This document shows, piece by piece, positions 17,690-25,400 of a stretch of DNA of 64,000 nucleotides; position 1 is the stretch's first letter; every line of letters starts with the position of its first letter. The notes under the pieces are model-generated. The model had not been told where the DNA came from, did no database searches, and was given only the letters and a program-made list of their open reading frames with translations. Source of the DNA: Christiangramia forsetii KT0803. GTDB lineage: Bacteria; Bacteroidota; Bacteroidia; Flavobacteriales; Flavobacteriaceae. Location of the stretch: NCBI RefSeq assembly GCF_000060345.1, contig NC_008571.1:3166501-3230500 (forward strand). The letters are read 5' to 3'. The translations under genes were made by a program, and so were the position numbers.

Positions 17690-17778
17690 TGGGGTCCTCC
17701 CCTCGCATGGGCTCGGGGTCGGGCTTTCGGCGCTACATGGTAGCATGCCTCAATCCCTGGCCTGCAAACCGGCCACTA
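17690..17778. repeat. GC-rich hairpin-forming element
   Basis: This stretch is much richer in G+C than its surroundings and contains several inverted repeats: GGC-GCTAC-ATG-GTAGC-AT-GCC (17730-17750 region), GGCC-N8-GGCC near 17758-17777, and CCCC/GGGG pairs at its start. It has no open frame. The 280-base gap between trxA and the DJ-1-like gene holds nothing else. From memory such blocks recur in flavobacterial genomes, but no second copy is in this window. Confidence 0.4.
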
Positions 17779-17855
17779 GAAATATGAATTTACTTTTTAT
17801 GAGATTATTCTAAGCCGTAAGGGGAAAAGCCAATATTTGTAAAAAAGTTAATACT

Positions 17856-18605
17856 ATGAAAAATACAGGTTTTTTAATAATCTTCATATTTACCACATTT
17901 CTGACTGGCTGTAATTCCGACAAATCAAATTCTTCAGATCAGCAAATCAGCAATAATGAAGTAAAATTAGATACTCTTACAAAACATTTAAAGCCATTTA
18001 AAGAGAATTTACCAAGTATAGGACTTATAATGTACAATGGGGTTCTACAAAGCGAAGTGATTGCCACTTCTGACGTTTTTTCCAAACCATCACAGGAAGG
18101 AGAACAGCTTTTTAACGTAATAACAATAGCCGAAACTGAAAACCCTATAACAACAGAAGAAGGAATAAGGATTCTGCCCGATTATACTTTTGAAAACTGC
18201 CCTAAACTGGAAGCTCTTTTTGTTCCCAGCGCTTATGACATGTATGCACAGGTTCACAACGAGAAAATCGTGAATTTTATAAAAGAAAAGAATAAAGAAA
18301 CTAAATATACGGTTAGCAATTGTGCCGGTGCTCAGTTAATTGGAGAAGCAGGAATTGCCAGGGGGCATAAAATTGTCACATGGATTGGCGGTGGAGAACA
18401 ACTTCAAAAAGATTATCCTGAATTAAAAGTCCAGAACGATAGTTTAGTCACTTATATAAAAGATGGTAAGTTCCTATCTTCAAATGGAAATTTAGCTAGT
18501 TATATTTCAGCATTGAATTTAGTGGAGATAATGACCAGCGCTAAACATAGGAAATTTGTAGAATCTTATTTATATCTGGATAGATTACAAAACTGGAAGG
18601 AATAA
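17856..18605 (+). CDS. Lipoprotein with a DJ-1/PfpI (glutamine amidotransferase-like) domain
   Basis: The lipobox FLTGCNS places the acylated Cys at residue 19. Residues about 50-225 form a DJ-1/PfpI fold: IGLIMYNGVLQSEV, then the nucleophile elbow SNCAGAQLIGEAGI with Cys156, then a GNLASYISALNLVEI end like that of the AraC-type GATase1 subgroup. The conserved acid near strand one (QSEV) is present. Most DJ-1 family proteins are cytoplasmic, so an exported lipid-anchored form is unusual. The role is unknown; repair of damaged molecules or ligand sensing in the envelope are possibilities only. Confidence 0.75.
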   Translation: MKNTGFLIIFIFTTFLTGCNSDKSNSSDQQISNNEVKLDTLTKHLKPFKENLPSIGLIMYNGVLQSEVIATSDVFSKPSQEGEQLFNVITIAETENPITTEEGIRILPDYTFENCPKLEALFVPSAYDMYAQVHNEKIVNFIKEKNKETKYTVSNCAGAQLIGEAGIARGHKIVTWIGGGEQLQKDYPELKVQNDSLVTYIKDGKFLSSNGNLASYISALNLVEIMTSAKHRKFVESYLYLDRLQNWKE

Positions 18606-18704
18606 ATACTTTTCTAAATTCAGAGATTATCGCAAAAATTTATAATCCTCCCTTCAAATTTCTTCTTTTTTCGCCAAATATTTCTTTCAGCTTTCCTCTT
18701 AACT

Positions 18705-18727
18705 CCTTCCCCTTTTTGGGGGGAAGG
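18705..18727. terminator. CCTTCCCC/GGGGAAGG hairpin between convergent genes
   Basis: An eight-base stem with loop TTTTTGG lies between the convergent DJ-1-like gene and dnaE. It may act as a shared terminator. The following GGCCGGGATGGGTTT resembles a common flavobacterial intergenic repeat. Confidence 0.4.
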
Positions 18728-18739
18728 CCGGGATGGGTT

Positions 18740-21700
18740 TTAGTTCAACTTATACATAAACTGCTCTTTCTCCAAGGCATCTATTAATTCCTGGGAGATC
18801 CTGATCTTATGCTTCCTGCTAGGCATTCTTAATTTCACCTGCTCCTCCATTTCATACACCACAAAGTTCAAATGACATTCGCCTTTATGAGACATAAAAG
18901 TATCTTTTAACCACTCGATCTTCTCATTTTTAAGATCATTAATGTTCAATTGAATCGTCAACTTTTTAGCATTCTTATCCATGATATCATGCAAAAGATT
19001 CATTTCCCTGAACTGAATTCTTGGCTCTCCTTTTTTCCCTGTATCTTTATTGGTCCAGCCTTCCTTCACAAAAATTTTCATATGAATGAAATTGTTCGGA
19101 ACAAAGAAATGCTTCATCCTTAAATACTCTTCCCCGAAAATTTTAAACTCGTAAGATTCATCATAATCTTCTACGGTGAAGATCGCCCAGCCTTTTCCAT
19201 TCTTAGAAACCCGGTGTTGCACATCCACCACCACACATCCAAGGGTTAATTCCCTGTTCACAACAGATTCAAGATCCCTGCAATCTGATAATTTACCATT
19301 ACTGAAATAGCTCATTTCGATCTTAAAGTCATCCAACGGATGTCCGGAAATATAGATTCCTACTACTTCTTTTTCCCGACGTAGTTTCTCCATGGTTCCC
19401 CATTCTTCACATCCCGGCACTTCCGGCTCTGGTATTTGAACATCACTGGCTTCTCCAAAAAGGCTCACCTGCGAAGAATTCTGGCTCTCCTGAAACTTCT
19501 GCGCATACTTCACCACCTTCTCAAGAAAACTCATCCCATTGCCATCATCATGGAAATACTGCGCTCTGTGCGTGTTTCCGAATCCATCGAAACCACCTGC
19601 CAGCGCAAGGTTTTCAAAAGCTTTTTTATTGGCAGATCTTAAATCTATTCTTTTAGCCATATCGAAAATTGACCGATACGGTCCTTCTTTTGTTTTTCTA
19701 TTCTCAACGATGGTTGCCACCGCTCCAGATCCTACTCCCTTAATTGCACCCATCCCAAATCGAACGGCGTTATCTTTATTTACCGAGAATTTATAATAAG
19801 ATTCGTTTACATCAGGTCCGAGAACATTTAGCTTCATACGTTTACATTCCTCCATAAAGAAAGTAACCGACTTGATATCATTCATATTATTGGAAAGTAC
19901 CGCCGCCATATATTCCGCAGGATAATGCGCTTTTAAATAGGCAGTTTGGTAAGCGATCCAGGCATAACAAGTGGAGTGCGACTTATTAAAAGCGTAGGAT
20001 GCAAAAGCCTCCCAGTCTTTCCAGATTTTCTCCAACACCTCTGCCGGATGCCCTTTTTCATTTCCACCCTCAATAAATTTAGGTTTTAGCTGCGCCAATA
20101 AAGCCACAAGCTTTTTACCCATAGCCTTTCGGAGCATATCGGCTTCACCCTTACTAAAACCTGCAAGCTTCTGCGACAAAAGCATTACCTGCTCCTGATA
20201 GACCGTGATCCCATAGGTTTCTTCCAGGTATTCCTCCATTTCCGGAAGATCATAAGAGATTTCCTCATCGCCATGTTTACGGGCAATAAAACTTGGAATA
20301 TATTCCATCGGCCCCGGACGGTATAGCGCATTCATGGCGATAAGGTCGTCAAAAACCGTAGGTTTTAAGGACTGCATGTGTTTCTGCATTCCCGGGGATT
20401 CATACTGAAATATCCCTACGGTCTCTCCTCGCTGGAATAACTTGTAAGTTTCCTCATCATCCAGCGGAAAACTATCCGGATCCAGATCTATATCATGTCT
20501 CCCTTTTACAATTTTTACGGTGTCCTTGATTAAGGTCAGTGTTTTAAGACCTAAAAAGTCCATTTTTAGTAGCCCCGCACTTTCCACTACCGAGTTGTCA
20601 AACTGGGTCACGTAAAGATCGGAGTCTTTAGCTACCGAAACCGGCACATAATTGGTAATATCGCCTGGAGTAATGATCACCCCGCAGGCGTGAATTCCTG
20701 TATTTCTTACTGAACCTTCCAGGATTCTAGCCTGGTTCACCGTTTCGGCTTCCAGGTCGTCTCCTTCAGAAATATTAAAAAGCTCGTTTATTTTCTCAAT
20801 TTCATCCCCGCGAAATTTAGACTTTATAGTCTTATCGTCCATAGCAAACAGCTTCCCGAGCTTGGTATTCGGAATAAGCTTTGCGATTCTATCAGAATCC
20901 ATTAAAGGAAGATCCAGCACCCTGGCCGTATCACGGATAGACGACTTCGCTGCCATAGTTCCGTAGGTGATGATCTGCGCTACCTGATTTGCACCGTATT
21001 TCTTGATCACGTAATCCATCACCCGGCTTCGACCTTCATCATCAAAGTCAATATCAATATCGGGCATACTCACACGATCAGGATTCAGGAAACGCTCAAA
21101 AAGCAGATCATACTTCATAGGGTCGATATTTGTGATCCAAAGACAATAAGCCACCACAGATCCCGCAGCCGAACCACGCCCCGGCCCTACCGAAACCCCC
21201 ATTTCCCTGGCTGCCCGAATAAAATCTTCCACAATAAGGAAATACCCAGGATAACCGGTGTTTTCAATAACCGATAATTCGAAATTTAAACGCTCTTCTA
21301 TTTCAGGTGTAATATCTGGATAACGCTTTTTCGCTCCTTCAAAAGTAATATGCTTTAAAAAGGCATTTTCACCTCTCTTTCCACCATCAGCCAGATCTTC
21401 TTCACTTAAAAATTCTTCAGGAATTTCGAATGCCGGAAGTAATACATCTCTGGCAAGCTCAAAAGACTCAACCTTATCTACAATTTCCTGAATATTACTA
21501 ATAGCATTTGGCAAATCTTTGAAAAGCTTCTTCATCTGGCTACCAGACTTGAAGTAATATTCAGTATTTGGTAGTCCGTAACGATAACCACGCCCGCGAC
21601 CTATTGGCGTTGCCTGTTTCTCGCCATCCTTTACACAAAGTAAAATATCATGGGCATTGGCATCTTCCTGCTTCCAATAATAGGTGTTATTGGTCGCTAT

Positions 21701-23125
21701 TAATTTTACGTCATGCTTTTTGGAAAATTCAACCAGCACAGGATTTACCCTGTTTTCATCTTCCTGATCATGGCGCATCATTTCAATATAAAGATCGTCA
21801 CCAAATTCCTCTTTCCACCAAACCAAAGCTTCTTCGGCTTGCTTTTCTCCTAGATTTAATATTTTACTTGGAACTTCTCCGTAGAGATTTCCGGTTAAAA
21901 CAATGATATCTTCCTTATATTCTCTAATGACCTCTTTATCTATACGCGGAACATAATAGAACCCATCGGTATAGGCTTTAGACGACATTTTCGCCAGATT
22001 GTGATATCCATTCTTGTTTTTGGCAAGCATCACTACCTGGTATCCGTTATCTTTTCTGCTCTTGTCTGCATGATTTTCACAAACAAAAAATTCACAACCT
22101 ACGATTCCTTTTAAAGGCTTTTTCAAGTCTTCGCCATTCTCCTCTGCAGTTGCGTTATGCTCTTTTACACTTTTATTATAGGTTCCAATTTCCTTTACAA
22201 AATGAAAAGCACCCATCATATTTGCATGATCGGTCAGGGCCACGGCATTCATATCTTCATCGGCAGCTGCAGCAATAAGATCAGGGATACTTATGGTAGA
22301 TTGTAATACCGAAAACTGGGAATGATTATGCAAATGGGCAAAAGGAACTTCATCTAGTTTCTCCAGGTTTTCCTGGATCTCCTCATTGGAAATATCATCT
22401 GAAGGCTGTTGTTTTTCCAGCCTTTTTCTAATCTTTTCTGAAGCTTTTTTAAGATTGATATGCTTCAGCCCGATTAGCTGGATTCTCTTCGGATTTGCTT
22501 CTGAAAAATTCTCAAAATAATCTACAGGAACATCCAGTTCCTCTATGGTATAAATCCTTTGGCGGATCAATTCAAGAAAACAACGTGTGGTTGCCTCTAC
22601 ATCGGCAGTGGCGTTATGCGCTTCACCAAAAGCTTCCTCAAAGAGAAATTCATGTAATTCGGTAAGAGTTGGTAATTTGAATTTACCTCCACGCCCTCCG
22701 GGGATCTTACACAGATTCGCCGTGACTTCGGTACAGGTATCCAGAACCGGCATTTCCTGAAGTGAATTTTCGAAGTCTCTACGAATGAATTCAGCACCCA
22801 TGATATTGAGGTCAAAACCAACATTCTGACCTACTACAAATTTTGATTTCTGTAGGGCTATATTGAACTTCTCCAGCACTTCATCTAAAGGCACTCCCTG
22901 CTCTTTGGCGAGATCTGTAGAGATCCCGTGAATACGTTCAGAATCATAAGGGATATCAAAACCATCGGGTTGAACCAGGTAATCCTGGTTTTCTATAAGG
23001 TTCCCCATTTCATCATGCACCTGCCAGGCGATCTGTATACATCTCGGCCAGTTATCAGAATCGGTTAATGGAGCATTCCAGTTTTTGGGAAGTCCGGTGG
23101 TTTCGGTGTCAAAAATGAGGTACAT
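18740..23125 (-). CDS. dnaE: DNA polymerase III alpha subunit with N-terminal 3'-5' exonuclease domain
   Basis: This replicative polymerase (1461 residues) begins with a DnaQ-like exonuclease: FDTETTGLP at residues 5-13, a second Asp motif in GFDLNIMGAEF, and HNATADVEAT near residue 170, giving an intact DEDDh set. A linker leads to the PHP domain (HLHNHSQFSVLQST near residue 270), the polymerase palm (GPGRGSAAGSVVAY, then PDIDIDFDD near 685-692), the helix-hairpin-helix and OB region, and a beta-clamp motif QVSLFG before it. Fusion of proofreading to DnaE at the extreme N-terminus differs from E. coli (separate DnaQ) and PolC (internal insertion). It is transcribed alone. Confidence 0.96.
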   Translation of the reverse strand: MYLIFDTETTGLPKNWNAPLTDSDNWPRCIQIAWQVHDEMGNLIENQDYLVQPDGFDIPYDSERIHGISTDLAKEQGVPLDEVLEKFNIALQKSKFVVGQNVGFDLNIMGAEFIRRDFENSLQEMPVLDTCTEVTANLCKIPGGRGGKFKLPTLTELHEFLFEEAFGEAHNATADVEATTRCFLELIRQRIYTIEELDVPVDYFENFSEANPKRIQLIGLKHINLKKASEKIRKRLEKQQPSDDISNEEIQENLEKLDEVPFAHLHNHSQFSVLQSTISIPDLIAAAADEDMNAVALTDHANMMGAFHFVKEIGTYNKSVKEHNATAEENGEDLKKPLKGIVGCEFFVCENHADKSRKDNGYQVVMLAKNKNGYHNLAKMSSKAYTDGFYYVPRIDKEVIREYKEDIIVLTGNLYGEVPSKILNLGEKQAEEALVWWKEEFGDDLYIEMMRHDQEDENRVNPVLVEFSKKHDVKLIATNNTYYWKQEDANAHDILLCVKDGEKQATPIGRGRGYRYGLPNTEYYFKSGSQMKKLFKDLPNAISNIQEIVDKVESFELARDVLLPAFEIPEEFLSEEDLADGGKRGENAFLKHITFEGAKKRYPDITPEIEERLNFELSVIENTGYPGYFLIVEDFIRAAREMGVSVGPGRGSAAGSVVAYCLWITNIDPMKYDLLFERFLNPDRVSMPDIDIDFDDEGRSRVMDYVIKKYGANQVAQIITYGTMAAKSSIRDTARVLDLPLMDSDRIAKLIPNTKLGKLFAMDDKTIKSKFRGDEIEKINELFNISEGDDLEAETVNQARILEGSVRNTGIHACGVIITPGDITNYVPVSVAKDSDLYVTQFDNSVVESAGLLKMDFLGLKTLTLIKDTVKIVKGRHDIDLDPDSFPLDDEETYKLFQRGETVGIFQYESPGMQKHMQSLKPTVFDDLIAMNALYRPGPMEYIPSFIARKHGDEEISYDLPEMEEYLEETYGITVYQEQVMLLSQKLAGFSKGEADMLRKAMGKKLVALLAQLKPKFIEGGNEKGHPAEVLEKIWKDWEAFASYAFNKSHSTCYAWIAYQTAYLKAHYPAEYMAAVLSNNMNDIKSVTFFMEECKRMKLNVLGPDVNESYYKFSVNKDNAVRFGMGAIKGVGSGAVATIVENRKTKEGPYRSIFDMAKRIDLRSANKKAFENLALAGGFDGFGNTHRAQYFHDDGNGMSFLEKVVKYAQKFQESQNSSQVSLFGEASDVQIPEPEVPGCEEWGTMEKLRREKEVVGIYISGHPLDDFKIEMSYFSNGKLSDCRDLESVVNRELTLGCVVVDVQHRVSKNGKGWAIFTVEDYDESYEFKIFGEEYLRMKHFFVPNNFIHMKIFVKEGWTNKDTGKKGEPRIQFREMNLLHDIMDKNAKKLTIQLNINDLKNEKIEWLKDTFMSHKGECHLNFVVYEMEEQVKLRMPSRKHKIRISQELIDALEKEQFMYKLN

Positions 23126-23243
23126 TCAGTAGTATTTTAAGCCTTTCAGAAGAAAATAGTGGGATTCAGCTCAGTGAATCATCCGGGCTAAAATAAGGAA
23201 CTTTATGCCTGAAATAAAACTTAGTTTTCAGGAATTATCAACC

Positions 23244-23291
23244 ATAAAAAAGCCTCACAAAAACCTGAAAATTCAGATGATCTGTGAGGCC
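23244..23291 (-). terminator. Terminator after the PA2169-type gene
   Basis: GCCTCACA and TGTGAGGC form an eight-base stem around a 23-base loop; on the minus strand it ends in TTTTTT. It lies 115 bases past the four-helix protein gene and before dnaE. Confidence 0.7.
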
Positions 23292-23405
23292 TGATACGAA
23301 CACTAAAAACTACTACTTCAATCAAACATTGCTCGCATCTTAGGGTTTAAATCTTTAGGCATCATCATTCAAGGATTAAATCTAAAGATCTTTATAATAG
23401 AAATG

Positions 23406-23852
23406 CTAAGCTTGCTTCTCAAGAGTTTTTACTTCATTTAAGGAAGCAACAATAGCATTTTTCTGTTTCATTAGAATATTTTGAGTAGAAGCCGGTAATT
23501 CTTTTTCTTTCATAACATCCTCATACTCTTCAACGGCAGATTTCTCTCCACGAATTGCCTCTTCCAACACAGATTCATCTTTATCATTTGAAAGACTCGC
23601 TTTTAGATTCATCCATGATCTATGCACATCTCCCTTTAGACTTGAACCTTTATCTGGATTTTCACCAAAATTTCTGATTTCAGATTTTAATTCATGTCCA
23701 AAATCATATCTCTCCTGTGCTCTCTGACTGAAAAAACTTTTAAGATCCTGTCTTTTTACTTTTTCCGCTGCCAATTTGTATCCTTTTTCAGCGTCATAAT
23801 TCTTTTCCAACAATTCATTTAACTTATTAGAAACTTCTTTTGAATAACTCAT
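23406..23852 (-). CDS. PA2169 family four-helix-bundle protein (DUF2383)
   Basis: A 148-residue, highly charged, all-helical protein with no signal peptide. The pattern LNELLEKNYDAEKGYKLAAE, FFSQRAQERYDFGHEL, EEAIRGEKSAVEEYEDVMK matches the ferritin-like PA2169/DUF2383 family. Members often carry pairs of Glu in the helices and are linked to general stress; the function is not known. The gene stands alone with a terminator on its 3' side. Confidence 0.8.
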   Translation of the reverse strand: MSYSKEVSNKLNELLEKNYDAEKGYKLAAEKVKRQDLKSFFSQRAQERYDFGHELKSEIRNFGENPDKGSSLKGDVHRSWMNLKASLSNDKDESVLEEAIRGEKSAVEEYEDVMKEKELPASTQNILMKQKNAIVASLNEVKTLEKQA

Positions 23853-24047
23853 AGCTTATTTTTTTTGGTTTTAGTTGAGTAAAGATAACATCAGAAAACC
23901 GTCTCAACAATCTATTTAACAGGGTTTAGCACTTATTAACCTCTTTTAACAGCGGGTAGTATTTTTAACCAAAATTCTTCCCAAAGAGCACATTTAGTAC
24001 ACTTTAATATAACTTCCAAAGCTTAATAGAATTAAACAATCAAAAGC

Positions 24048-24076
24048 TTGAAAATTAGAAAAATGTAGTATCTTTG
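24048..24076 (+). promoter_or_regulatory. Promoter of rpsP-rimM
   Basis: TTG (24048-24050), 18 bases, then TATCTTTG (24069-24076): an exact Bacteroidota consensus. The transcript would start near 24083, leaving a leader of about 40 bases that contains the hairpin GGGGT-CGAGA-ACCCC at 24094-24108 just before the rpsP start. Confidence 0.75.
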
Positions 24077-24122
24077 CCCACTTATTAATAACCGGGGTCG
24101 AGAACCCCAAAATTTAATTTTT

Positions 24123-24719
24123 ATGCCAGTAAAAATAAGATTACAAAGACACGGTAAAAAAGGAAAACCTTTTTTCTGGATTGTTGCTGCGGATACCCGC
24201 GCAAAAAGAGACGGTAAATTCTTGGACAAATTGGGAATCTATAACCCTAACACAAATCCTGCTACTATCGAATTAGATGTAGATGGAGCTGTTAAGTGGT
24301 TACAAAACGGTGCTCAACCAACAGATACTGCTCGTGCTATCCTTTCTTATAAAGGAGCACTTCTTAAGAAACACCTTGCTGCAGGAGTAGCAAAAGGAGC
24401 TTTAACTGAAGAGCAGGCTGAAGAGAAATTCAACGCCTGGATGGAAGAAAAAGAAGGAAAAGTTGATGCTAAAAAAGATTCTTTAGGGAAAGCTAAAGAT
24501 GAAGAAAAAGCAAAAGCTCTACAAGCTGAGAAAGATGCAAACGCTAAGCGTGAAGCTGAATTCAAAGATGCTGAAGAAGCAGAAGCTAAAGCGGCTGCTG
24601 AGGCTGAGGCTGCTGCAACTGCAGAAGCTACAGACGAAGCTACTGTTGAGCAGGCTGAAGAAGAGGTGGAAGCTGCAACTGCAGAAGAAGCTAAAACTGA
24701 AGACAAAAAAGACGCTTAA
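24123..24719 (+). CDS. rpsP: 30S ribosomal protein S16 with long charged C-terminal extension
   Basis: The first 80 or so residues are canonical S16 (MPVKIRLQRHGKKGKPFFWI, GIYNPNTNP, GAQPTDTARAIL). S16 is usually 80-90 residues; here it is 198, with a tail made almost only of Ala, Glu, Lys and Asp that should form a long helix or be disordered. Extended S16 proteins are common in Bacteroidota. The rimM gene starts 12 bases later, as in many bacteria where S16 and the 16S processing factor RimM are co-transcribed. Confidence 0.96.
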   Translation: MPVKIRLQRHGKKGKPFFWIVAADTRAKRDGKFLDKLGIYNPNTNPATIELDVDGAVKWLQNGAQPTDTARAILSYKGALLKKHLAAGVAKGALTEEQAEEKFNAWMEEKEGKVDAKKDSLGKAKDEEKAKALQAEKDANAKREAEFKDAEEAEAKAAAEAEAAATAEATDEATVEQAEEEVEAATAEEAKTEDKKDA

Positions 24720-24731
24720 AACAGCATTGCA

Positions 24732-25259
24732 ATGACTAAGGAAGAATGTTTCTATCTTGGAAAAATCGTTGCAAAATTTAGCTTTAAGGGAGAGGTGCTT
24801 ATTAAATTAGACACCGACGAACCTGAAACTTACACAGAAATGGAATCAGTGCTCGTTGAATACAACGATAATCTGGTTCCATTTTTTATTGAAAGATCTT
24901 ACCTGCATAAGAGCACTTTACTTCGTGCTAAATTTGAGGATATAGAAACAGAAGAAGACGCTGAAGATATGATTGGCGCCCATGTATATCTTCCGTTAAG
25001 CATGCTACCTAAGCTGCCCGAAGACAAATTCTACTTTCACGAGATCATTGGTTTTAATGTTATTGATGCCGAACACGGAAATATTGGAAAAATAGTTTCT
25101 ATCAATGATTCTACCGCCCAGGCACTATTTGAGATCGAGAAAGACGGAAAACAGATTCTTATCCCAATGAATGATGAATTCATTGAAAAAGTGGATAAAA
25201 AGAATAATACCGTAAGAGTGATCACTCCGGAAGGACTGGTTGAACTTTATTTAGGATAA
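24732..25259 (+). CDS. rimM: Ribosome maturation factor RimM
   Basis: RimM (175 residues) helps assemble the head of the 30S subunit and binds protein S19. The N-terminal beta barrel starts with CFYLGKIVAKFSFKGEVLIK, and the C-terminal PRC-barrel has YFHEIIGFNVID and ILIPMNDEFIEKVD, both family hallmarks. It follows rpsP by 12 bases under the same promoter. Confidence 0.95.
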   Translation: MTKEECFYLGKIVAKFSFKGEVLIKLDTDEPETYTEMESVLVEYNDNLVPFFIERSYLHKSTLLRAKFEDIETEEDAEDMIGAHVYLPLSMLPKLPEDKFYFHEIIGFNVIDAEHGNIGKIVSINDSTAQALFEIEKDGKQILIPMNDEFIEKVDKKNNTVRVITPEGLVELYLG

Positions 25260-25334
25260 CACCTCTTAATAAAGGACATTTTTTCTTCTTTTCACACTTC
25301 ACTCTCTAACTCTTTTACTTTTTTAAAGTCAACC

Positions 25335-25360
25335 GCCTTCGACTGCGCTCAGGCTGACAA
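25335..25360 (+). repeat. Dispersed repeat, class A
   Basis: One copy of CCTTCGACTGCGCTCAGGCTGACA, the class A repeat seen many times in this window. It lies in the 140-base gap between the convergent rimM and leuS genes. The flanks are AT-rich with CACTTCACTCTCTAACTC-like low-complexity sequence. Confidence 0.85.
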
Positions 25361-25400
25361 AAATTTTACACTGAACTTTTCACTATTCACTATTCACTCA

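Noticed and set aside
24347-24706. Ser/Ala-rich frame opposite rpsP
   Set aside because: It is the antisense of the repetitive S16 tail, where stop codons are rare by composition.
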